Origin: an uncultured Clostridia bacterium
GTDB lineage: Bacteria > Bacillota > Clostridia > Lachnospirales > Anaerotignaceae
NCBI GenBank assembly: GCA_910586765.1
Contig: CAJUJJ010000037.1
Coordinates: forward strand, 1 to 27,531
Direction: 5' to 3'
DNA length: 27,531 bases
Under the pieces are notes generated by a model, which saw only the letters and a program-made list of their open reading frames with translations, was not told the DNA's origin and did no database searches. Positions 16,732 through 23,357 of the stretch are shown here, piece by piece (the first letter of the stretch is position 1; the number at the start of each line of letters is the position of its first letter). The translations under genes were made by a program, and so were the position numbers.

Positions 16732-17979
16732 GTGGAAGACCCCGGCAGTTGGTGGTTAATATTAATTTTATTGATTTTGGTATGTGGTTCTGCATTTTTT
16801 TCTGCATCAGAAACAGCACTAACTTCTTTAAATAAAATTAAATTAAGAAATATGACAGAAGAAAATGTTAAAAATGCTGACAAAGTTCAAAAACTAATAG
16901 ATGACCCTAACAGACTGTTAAGTTCTATATTAATAGGAAACAATTTAGTAAACAATGCTGCTGCTGCTTTGACAACAATGATTGCAGTATCTTTATTAGG
17001 TGGTCAATCTGGTGTAGGTGCTGCTACAATGGTAATTACCATTATTATATTGATATTTGGTGAAATTACACCAAAAACATTAGCATCACAAAATGCAGAA
17101 AAAGTATCTTTAGCAGTAGCAAACATTATTTCTGCTATTGTATTTATTTCAACACCTGTTGTAAAAGTAATGAACTTAATTACAAATGTATTGATTAAAA
17201 TATTAGGTGGAAATTCAACAGAAAAAACACCTACCATTACAGAAGCAGAATTAAAAACAATGGTAAATGTAAGTCATGAGGAAGGTGTTTTGGAAGTAGA
17301 CGAACGTCGTATGATTAATAACGTATTTGACTTTGGAGATTTAAAAGCAAAAGATGTTATGACACCTCGTACAGATATGGTTTGTGTAGAAGACACCATA
17401 ACATATGACGAAATTGTTTCTATATTTAAAGAAGAACGTTTTTCCAGACTTCCTGTTTATCACGAAAGTGTAGACAATATTGTAGGTATTTTATATGTAA
17501 AAGATATTATATTTATAGACGAGCAACATTTTAGAATTATAGACTATATGCGTGAACCGTTTTTTACTTATGAAAGCAAACCTATTTCAGAATTATTTTC
17601 AGAGATGCGAGGAAATCGTATTCGAGCAGCTGTGATATTAGATGAATATGGTGGTACGTCTGGACTTGTTACATTAGAAGATTTGGTGGAAGAAATTGTT
17701 GGAGATATTGCCGATGAATATGATGAACAAGGAGAAGAAATAGAAGTCATAAAAGAAGATGAATTTATTGTTGATGGCTCTACGAGATTAGAAGATGTTA
17801 ACGAAATGATAGGATTACATTTAGAGTCAGAAGATTTTGACACTATAGGAGGTTATGTAATTGGTATTTTGGGTTCTTTTCCTGATGGGGGAGAAGAAGT
17901 TGAAACAGATAACATTAAGATTGTAGTAGAAGAAGTTGACAAAAATAGAATTGAAAAGTTACGTATTTATACTGTATAA
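16732..17979 (+). CDS. CNNM/HlyC-CorC family membrane protein (DUF21, CBS pair, CorC_HlyC domain)
   Basis: 415 residues in the integral membrane family formerly called hemolysins, now linked to magnesium or cobalt efflux. An N-terminal DUF21/CNNM transmembrane domain (about 1-170) has hydrophobic segments beginning WWLILILLILVCGSAFFSASETA and a conserved FGEITPKTLA. A CBS pair follows (DVMTPRTDMV, FSRLPVY, VGILYVKD, then DEYGGTSGLVTLEDLVEEIVGDI), and a C-terminal CorC_HlyC domain ends the protein. The GTG at 16723 is in frame but lies against the AGGAG site; the GTG at 16732, 10 bases from AGGAG (16717-16721), is the better start, giving MEDPGSWW. Single gene between a promoter and a strong terminator. 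Transported ion not determinable. Confidence 0.92.
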   Translation: MEDPGSWWLILILLILVCGSAFFSASETALTSLNKIKLRNMTEENVKNADKVQKLIDDPNRLLSSILIGNNLVNNAAAALTTMIAVSLLGGQSGVGAATMVITIIILIFGEITPKTLASQNAEKVSLAVANIISAIVFISTPVVKVMNLITNVLIKILGGNSTEKTPTITEAELKTMVNVSHEEGVLEVDERRMINNVFDFGDLKAKDVMTPRTDMVCVEDTITYDEIVSIFKEERFSRLPVYHESVDNIVGILYVKDIIFIDEQHFRIIDYMREPFFTYESKPISELFSEMRGNRIRAAVILDEYGGTSGLVTLEDLVEEIVGDIADEYDEQGEEIEVIKEDEFIVDGSTRLEDVNEMIGLHLESEDFDTIGGYVIGILGSFPDGGEEVETDNIKIVVEEVDKNRIEKLRIYTV

Positions 17980-17989
17980 TAACTAATGT

Positions 17990-18031
17990 AAAAACCTTCT
18001 TTCTTTAATAAATAAGAAAGAAGGTTTTTTT
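17990..18031 (+). terminator. Terminator of the CNNM/CorC-type gene
   Basis: A perfect 16-bp stem AAAAACCTTCTTTCTT (17990-18005) / AAGAAAGAAGGTTTTT (18014-18029) followed by two further T. It insulates the pdaB fragment and the recombinase from upstream transcription. Confidence 0.95.
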
Positions 18032-18049
18032 GCATAATCATAGTAGTAC

Positions 18050-18079
18050 TTGGAATATATTGAAAAAGAAAATATGATA
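18050..18079 (+). promoter_or_regulatory. Probable promoter of the pdaB fragment and recombinase, sigma type ambiguous
   Basis: Only 65 bases separate the strong terminator from the pdaB ATG, so any promoter must be here. TTGGAA (18050-18055), 17-base spacer and TATGAT (18073-18078) fit sigma-A. The same DNA contains GAATA (18053-18057) and TATGATA (18073-18079), close to forespore sigma-G elements but with only 15 bases between. Sequence alone does not decide between vegetative and sporulation control. Confidence 0.4.
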
Positions 18080-18096
18080 TTCTAGGAGGTATTATT

Positions 18097-18309
18097 ATGA
18101 GAATAATAAAATCTATTGTTGTAACAAAGAAAAAAATATTTGGTTTGTTAGGAGGTATTGCAGCACTTGCATTATCTGTACATATGATTTCTCCAACAGT
18201 ACAATCTGTATTTCGTGTTGCAGAAGCAGAAAGAAAATTGCCTATTTATTGTGTAGATACTCCCGAAAAAAAAGTTTCTATTAGTTTTGATGCAGCGTGG
18301 GGTGCATAA
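18097..18309 (+). pseudogene. pdaB: 5' fragment of a sporulation polysaccharide deacetylase gene (pdaB), truncated at the catalytic motif
   Basis: The 70-residue product has a basic start and a hydrophobic membrane anchor (about 14-35), then KLPIYCVDTPEKKVSISFDAAWGA and a stop. Family members continue from SFDAAWG with an acidic DDT/EDT segment and a NodB deacetylase domain of about 190 residues; all of that is missing. SFDAAWG holds the first metal-binding Asp of the NodB fold, so the fragment cannot be active alone. The start is good (AGGAGG at 18084-18089). PdaB is a cortex or spore peptidoglycan deacetylase in Bacillus, so this points to a spore-forming ancestry. No continuation is found in other frames or elsewhere in the window. 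It is either a dead gene or one half of a gene split by a recombinase element. Confidence 0.85.
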
Positions 18310-18332
18310 AGTAAAGTACGGAGGGGTTTCTT

Positions 18333-19883
18333 ATGAAAGATAGTATTGTAAGAAAAGCTGGAGTTTATGCCAGAGTATCAAAAGAAGATATTACAAGAAA
18401 AAAACATTCTAGTTCTGAAAGTATAGAAAATCAAAAAAGATTAGCACAGATATATGTAGAAAATAGTGAAGATAACATTGAAATTATATCTTATTATATT
18501 GACGATGGTAAAACTGGTACAGTTACAGATAGACCAGCTTACCAGAAATTATTAGAAGATGCTAAAAATCAAAAAATAAATATGATAATTGTGAAAGATT
18601 TTTCTCGCTTAAGTAGAAATTCTGTGGACTCTTTAAAATTTATAGCGTATGATATTCAAAAATTAAACATTCGCTTTGTATCACTAGGAGAAGGATTTGA
18701 CAGTTTATATGCTCAAAATGGAATTGATGACTTGAAAATGGGATTTTTAGCTGTGTTAAATAGCACGTATCCAGAGGATATATCCAGAAAAGTTTCTATG
18801 AATTTAGATATTAAAAGACAAGACGGGAAGTTTGTAGGAGCATTTGCCCCTTATGGATATAAAAAAGATGAAAATAATAAATATTTACTTGTGGTAGATG
18901 AGCCAGCAGCAGCTATTATAAAAAAAATATTTTATTTATTTTTAAAAGGTATGTCAAAAAAATCTATTGCGATATATCTTAATGAACAGGGCGTTCTTTG
19001 TCCTACAGAATATAAAAAGAAAAATCATTCTAACTATCAGCCAGCAAAACAAGGTTATCCTTTTTATATTTGGACTTATTCTACTATAAATAAAATACTT
19101 TCTGATGAAGTTTATATAGGCAATTTAATTCAAAAAAAGACAAAAATGATAAAAGTTTTAGAAAATGACAAAAGTAAAAGAAAAAAAGTACCTATTGAAA
19201 AGGGAAAAGAAATTAAAATAAAAAATACTCATGAAGCTATCATTGATAATGAAATCTTTCAAAAAGTACAGCAAATGTTGAAAACAAAAAGAAGGGAAAT
19301 ACAACAAAAACAAAATACAGCATTATTTTCAGGAATATTAAAATGTTATCATTGTCATAGAATATTATATTATTGTTATAGTAATAATTCAAAGGGAGAA
19401 AAAATTTACTATTATCGTTGTAGTACTTATAAAAATGCTTCTAAAATAATATGTACTCCTCACACCATAAAAGAAAAAACACTAATTGATATATTACAAT
19501 ATATATTAAATATATTATTTATTCTTTTTTTTGAAAAAAAACAACAAATTTATATTCAAATAGAGGAAAAACAAAATAGACAAACATTACAAAAAAAATT
19601 AGAACAGGAACAAAAAAAATATTCTGAAGGGAAAAAAAGACTATTACAAGCTTTTTCCATTGGTATTATAGAAGAAAATGATATGATAGAATATCAAAAA
19701 GCATATCAAAAAAGTATACAAAAAATACAAACATCATTAAAACATATTCAAAAAAATGATAATTTTTTTGAAGAAAAAAATTTAAACAGTATTTTATTAC
19801 ACCATTTTGTGGATACTATTTATGTAAATGAAAACAAAGAAATTATAATTTCTTTTTGTTTTTGTTCTCCATTTTTATTTTGA
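18333..19883 (+). CDS. Large serine recombinase (site-specific integrase/excisionase)
   Basis: 516 residues with a complete large serine recombinase layout. The N-terminal resolvase domain has VYARVS with catalytic Ser16 and Arg14, IENQKR, DDGKTGTVTDRPAY and IIVKDFSRLSRN (about 89-100). The recombinase domain carries GAFAPYGYKKD (about 169) and WTYSTINKILSDEVYIGN (about 247-264). A zinc ribbon has CYHC, YRC and ICTPH (about 338-378). A Lys/Gln-rich coiled coil and a short C-terminal strand region end it. No frameshift or missing catalytic residue is seen, so it should be active. It starts 23 bases after the truncated pdaB, with GGAGGGG at 18320-18326 and no terminator between, so both are probably on one transcript. 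No other phage or transposon gene is nearby. The sequence is very A-rich, like its neighbours, so there is no clear composition break. Confidence 0.95.
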   Translation: MKDSIVRKAGVYARVSKEDITRKKHSSSESIENQKRLAQIYVENSEDNIEIISYYIDDGKTGTVTDRPAYQKLLEDAKNQKINMIIVKDFSRLSRNSVDSLKFIAYDIQKLNIRFVSLGEGFDSLYAQNGIDDLKMGFLAVLNSTYPEDISRKVSMNLDIKRQDGKFVGAFAPYGYKKDENNKYLLVVDEPAAAIIKKIFYLFLKGMSKKSIAIYLNEQGVLCPTEYKKKNHSNYQPAKQGYPFYIWTYSTINKILSDEVYIGNLIQKKTKMIKVLENDKSKRKKVPIEKGKEIKIKNTHEAIIDNEIFQKVQQMLKTKRREIQQKQNTALFSGILKCYHCHRILYYCYSNNSKGEKIYYYRCSTYKNASKIICTPHTIKEKTLIDILQYILNILFILFFEKKQQIYIQIEEKQNRQTLQKKLEQEQKKYSEGKKRLLQAFSIGIIEENDMIEYQKAYQKSIQKIQTSLKHIQKNDNFFEEKNLNSILLHHFVDTIYVNENKEIIISFCFCSPFLF

Positions 19884-19908
19884 AAATATAGACAAAACAT
19901 GGTATACT
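19880..19908 (+). promoter_or_regulatory. Promoter of the PHP phosphatase gene, overlapping the recombinase stop codon
   Basis: TTGAAA (19880-19885), 17-base spacer ending TGG, TATACT (19903-19908). The -35 box contains the recombinase TGA stop (19881-19883), so nothing, including no pdaB 3' part, lies between the two genes. Confidence 0.8.
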
Positions 19909-19944
19909 TATTTTAATAAAAACAATTGAAAAGAGATGAATTTT

Positions 19945-20661
19945 ATGAAATATGTTGTAGATATTCATACACATTCTGTCATTAGTCAGCACGCATATAG
20001 CACTATAGATGAAAATGCAAGAGCAGCAAAACAAAAAGGACTGAAATTAATTGCTATGACAGACCATGCACCTGGTATGAAAAATACAGCTCCTAGGGCA
20101 TTTTTTACTAATTATCATGTTTTGCCAAAGTTTTTGCATGATGTAGAAATATTGCATGGTGCAGAATTAAATATTATGGATTATGATGGCACGATTGATT
20201 TACAAGAAGATATATTAAAAACATTAGATATTGCTCTTGCTAGTTTACACCCCCCTTGTATTTCATTTGGTACAGAAAAAGAAAATACACAAGCGTGTAT
20301 TAGAGCTATGGAAAATCCATTTGTTGATATATTAGGACACCCAGGTGACCCTAGATACCCTATTGATGTAAAGAAAATTGTGCAAACTTCAAAAGAAACA
20401 AGGTGCTTATTAGAAATCAATAATGCTTCTCTTGTTCCTAGCGGATTTAGAAAAGGAAGCGATGTTATTATTGAACAGATATTAAATTATGCTATGGAAT
20501 ATGAAGTACCTGTAGTATTAGGAAGTGATGCACATTTTTATATGCAAATAGGAGATTTTACATATTGTAATTCTCTTTTAGAAAAAGTTGGTTTTCCAGA
20601 TGAATTGGTTGTAAATACTTCTGTTGAGAAATTGAAAAAAGCCTTGAAAAGAAATCAATAA
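19945..20661 (+). CDS. PHP-family phosphatase (YcdX-like)
   Basis: 238 residues. The PHP metal-binding motifs are all present: DIHTHS (His8, His10), MTDHAPGM, HGAELNIMD, SLHPPC, LGHPGDPRY and GSDAHFYMQIGDF. This pattern, with a HAYSTI segment after the first motif, is typical of YcdX-type phosphatases with a trinuclear metal site; the natural substrate is not known. An ATG at 19936 is in frame, but AAGAGATG (19931-19938) serves better as the ribosome site of the ATG at 19945, and family members begin MKY.AD.HTH. Own promoter; no terminator follows. The next gene, yerC, starts about 70 bases later. Confidence 0.93.
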   Translation: MKYVVDIHTHSVISQHAYSTIDENARAAKQKGLKLIAMTDHAPGMKNTAPRAFFTNYHVLPKFLHDVEILHGAELNIMDYDGTIDLQEDILKTLDIALASLHPPCISFGTEKENTQACIRAMENPFVDILGHPGDPRYPIDVKKIVQTSKETRCLLEINNASLVPSGFRKGSDVIIEQILNYAMEYEVPVVLGSDAHFYMQIGDFTYCNSLLEKVGFPDELVVNTSVEKLKKALKRNQ

Positions 20662-20670
20662 CTTCTTTAC

Positions 20671-20699
20671 TTTAACACTTTAGAATGTTACTATATAAA
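20671..20699 (+). promoter_or_regulatory. Possible promoter of yerC-pcrA-ligA
   Basis: TTTAAC (20671-20676), 17-base spacer, TATAAA (20694-20699), about 34 bases before the yerC start. Moderate match in AT-rich sequence. Confidence 0.45.
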
Positions 20700-20732
20700 T
20701 ATAGAATAAAGAGGTAAAGAAGGTGCATTTTA

Positions 20733-21044
20733 TTGAATACAAAAATTAAAAATCCGTCTACAGATAAATTGTTTCAATATATTTTATCTATGGAAACAAT
20801 AGAAGAATGTTATCAACTTTTTGAGGACTTATGTACTGTTCATGAAATACACGCTATTGCACAACGTATGGAAGTAGCAGAAATGCTTGATAATAAATGT
20901 ACTTATGTTGAAATTGCAGCAAAAACAGGTGCTTCTACTGCAACAATTAGCCGTGTCAATAGAGCTTTGACATATGGTACAGATGGATATAAATTAGCCA
21001 TTAATCGTATCAAACAAAATGAGGAAAATAAAACAATGAATTAA
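20733..21044 (+). CDS. yerC: YerC/YecD family TrpR-related DNA-binding protein
   Basis: 103 residues, the usual length for YerC. It has the TrpR-like helical layout: DKLFQYILSMETIEECYQLF, EDLCTVHEIHAIAQRMEVAEML, then a helix-turn-helix YVEIAAKTGASTATISRVNRAL (about 71-92). Relatives act as small DNA-binding regulators; the effector is unknown. The start is TTG at 20733, chosen because AGGTG (20721-20725) sits 7 bases upstream and the next Met (residue 21) would cut the first helix. It lies just upstream of pcrA and ligA, as in Bacillus, where yerC is also near pcrB-pcrA-ligA. Confidence 0.93.
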   Translation: MNTKIKNPSTDKLFQYILSMETIEECYQLFEDLCTVHEIHAIAQRMEVAEMLDNKCTYVEIAAKTGASTATISRVNRALTYGTDGYKLAINRIKQNEENKTMN

Positions 21045-21047
21045 AAA

Positions 21048-21080
21048 CAGAAGGGAGGTTATTCTGCCTTCCTCTTTTTT
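21048..21080 (+). terminator. Hairpin with T tail between yerC and pcrA
   Basis: GAAGGGAGG pairs with CCTTCCTC (7 pairs including one G-U), followed by a long T run. It overlaps a second inverted repeat, TATTCTGC (21060-21067) / GCAGAATA (21091-21098). No clear promoter follows before pcrA, so this may be a leaky or conditional terminator. Confidence 0.7.
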
Positions 21081-21113
21081 TGTTTTTTAAGCAGAATAGG
21101 AGAAATAAAAGTT

Positions 21114-23345
21114 ATGATAAATTTTAAACAATTAAATGATATGCAACAAAAAGCTGTTTTACAGATAAATGGGCCTGTGCTAATTTTAGCAGGTGCAGGT
21201 TCTGGAAAAACAGGAGCATTAACTGTTCGTATTGCACATATGATTGAACAAGGAATTCGTCCATGGAATATACTTGCTATAACATTTACGAATAAAGCAG
21301 CAAAAGAAATGAGAGAAAGAATTAATAACTTAATAGGAGAAAATGCAGATGATGTTTGGGTAAGTACATTTCATTCTACTTGTGTTAGAATTTTAAGAAG
21401 TGAAATTCATCATATGGATTTTGATAATCATTTTTCTATTTATGATGCAGATGACCAAGAAAAATTGATGAGAGAATGTTTTAAAAAATTAAATATTAGC
21501 TTAACGGATAAAGAATATACTGTTAGAAGTGCTATAGCTCGTATTAGTAAACAAAAAGAAGAACTAATTAGTTGGACGGATTATGCAGCAAAAATAGACA
21601 AAAATAATTTTATAGAAATACAAACTGCAAAAATATATCAAATATATCAAGCAATGTTAAAAGAAAATAATGCACTTGATTTTGATGATTTAATTTATAA
21701 AACAGTTTTGTTATTTCAACAACACCCAGAGGTTTTAGAAAAATATCAAAGTCGTTTTCAATATATTATGGTAGATGAATACCAAGATACAAATACTGCA
21801 CAATATATGTTGATTAAAATGTTAGCAAAAGCACATAATAATATTTGTGTGGTAGGTGATGATGACCAAAGCATTTATGGTTGGCGTGGTGCCAACATTA
21901 GAAATATATTAGATTTTGAAAAAGATTTTGTAGGAGCAAAAGTTATTAAATTGGAACAAAACTATCGTTCTACAAAAACAATATTAGAAGCTGCAAATTC
22001 TGTTATACACAATAATATTACAAGAAAAGAAAAATCCCTTTGGACAGAAAATGAAACAGGAAATGTCATTCACATCTATAAAGCAGAAAATGAATATGAT
22101 GAAAGTCGTTTTGTTTCAGAAAAAATAGAAGAACTGAAAAGAAATGGAAAGAGTTATAATGAAATGGCAGTTTTATATCGTACTAATGTACAATCTCGCA
22201 CAATTGAAGACCAACTTGTAAAGAAATCTATACCTTATCATCTTTTTGGCGGTGTTCGTTTTTATGAAAGAAAAGAAATAAAAGATGTTATTTGCTATCT
22301 AAAAGTATTATCTAATCCTTCAGACAGTATTGCATTATTTAGAATTATCAATGTTCCTAAAAGAGGAATTGGTGATACCTCTATTGAAAAAGTAAATCAT
22401 TTTGCTATGGAAAATAATATAACATTTTATGAAGCATTATCTCATTTAGATGAAATACCAGAATTGAAAACAAGAGCAAAAAAATTTCAAGACTTTTATG
22501 AATTGATAGAACATTTAAGAGAAGAAACACAACAGCTTTCAGTAATGGATTTAATTGATTGTATTTTAAAACGTTCTGGTTATTTACAAACATTGCTAAA
22601 TGAAGGTACAGATGAGGCATTAGCAAGAATTGAAAATATAGATGAATTTATAAATAAAGCCGCTGAGTATGAAAAACAAAATCCAGAAGGAGGGCTTTCA
22701 GGATTTTTGGAAGATATTGCCTTAGTAGCAGACATTGATAGCTATGAAGAAAATGATGGCAATGTTGCATTAATGACATTGCATACTGCAAAAGGTTTAG
22801 AATTTAATTATGTATTTATGATTGGTATGGAAGAAAGAATTTTTCCTAGTTATCGTAGTGTTATGTATGGGGGAACAAAAGAAATAGAAGAAGAAAGACG
22901 TTTATGTTATGTAGGAATTACAAGAGCGAAACAAGAATTATTTTTATCTTTTGCAAAAAGCAGAATGCAGCATGGTATTACACAATATAATACACCTTCT
23001 CGTTTTTTAAATGAAATACCAGAAGAATTAATTGAAATGCCAGTACGTCCACTTTCTGCCGTAGCAAAGGAATATGCCTTAAAAACAAAAATGAGAATTA
23101 AACCAACATTTACAAAGCCAAATCCTTATGGTATGGTAAAAACAAAAGTAGAAATCCCTTCTCCTAAAAATATAGAAATCAATTTTAAAGAAGGAGATAG
23201 GGTGCGTGCACCTAAATATGGTATTGGAATAGTAAAATCTATTTCTCCTGGTGGTGCTGATTTTGAAGTAGAGGTTTCTTTTGGAGAAAAAGGAATTAAA
23301 AAATTTATGGCAGGACTTTCTAAATTGAAAAAAATTGAAGAATAA
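21114..23345 (+). CDS. pcrA: ATP-dependent DNA helicase PcrA (UvrD/Rep family)
   Basis: 743 residues, full length for PcrA. SF1A helicase motifs appear in order: Q-motif LNDMQQKAV (7-15), Walker A AGAGSGKT (26-33), TNKAAKEM, STFHSTC, Walker B VDEYQDTN, GDDDQSIYGWRGA, QNYRST, LHTAKGLEFNYVF and YVGITRAKQELFLS. The C-terminal 50 residues (GDRVRAPKYGIGIV...) form the Tudor-like domain known to bind RNA polymerase in Bacillus PcrA. It acts in DNA repair, rolling-circle replication and removal of RecA or stalled polymerase. ATG with AGGAG at 21097-21101. It is followed 12 bases later by ligA, a conserved pair in Firmicutes. Confidence 0.97.
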   Translation: MINFKQLNDMQQKAVLQINGPVLILAGAGSGKTGALTVRIAHMIEQGIRPWNILAITFTNKAAKEMRERINNLIGENADDVWVSTFHSTCVRILRSEIHHMDFDNHFSIYDADDQEKLMRECFKKLNISLTDKEYTVRSAIARISKQKEELISWTDYAAKIDKNNFIEIQTAKIYQIYQAMLKENNALDFDDLIYKTVLLFQQHPEVLEKYQSRFQYIMVDEYQDTNTAQYMLIKMLAKAHNNICVVGDDDQSIYGWRGANIRNILDFEKDFVGAKVIKLEQNYRSTKTILEAANSVIHNNITRKEKSLWTENETGNVIHIYKAENEYDESRFVSEKIEELKRNGKSYNEMAVLYRTNVQSRTIEDQLVKKSIPYHLFGGVRFYERKEIKDVICYLKVLSNPSDSIALFRIINVPKRGIGDTSIEKVNHFAMENNITFYEALSHLDEIPELKTRAKKFQDFYELIEHLREETQQLSVMDLIDCILKRSGYLQTLLNEGTDEALARIENIDEFINKAAEYEKQNPEGGLSGFLEDIALVADIDSYEENDGNVALMTLHTAKGLEFNYVFMIGMEERIFPSYRSVMYGGTKEIEEERRLCYVGITRAKQELFLSFAKSRMQHGITQYNTPSRFLNEIPEELIEMPVRPLSAVAKEYALKTKMRIKPTFTKPNPYGMVKTKVEIPSPKNIEINFKEGDRVRAPKYGIGIVKSISPGGADFEVEVSFGEKGIKKFMAGLSKLKKIEE

Positions 23346-23357
23346 GGAGTTTTCATA

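Noticed and set aside
18097..18309. The 70-residue ORF as a genuine small membrane protein
   Set aside because: Its whole length matches the start of PdaB-type deacetylases and ends exactly in their catalytic motif, so it is a fragment.
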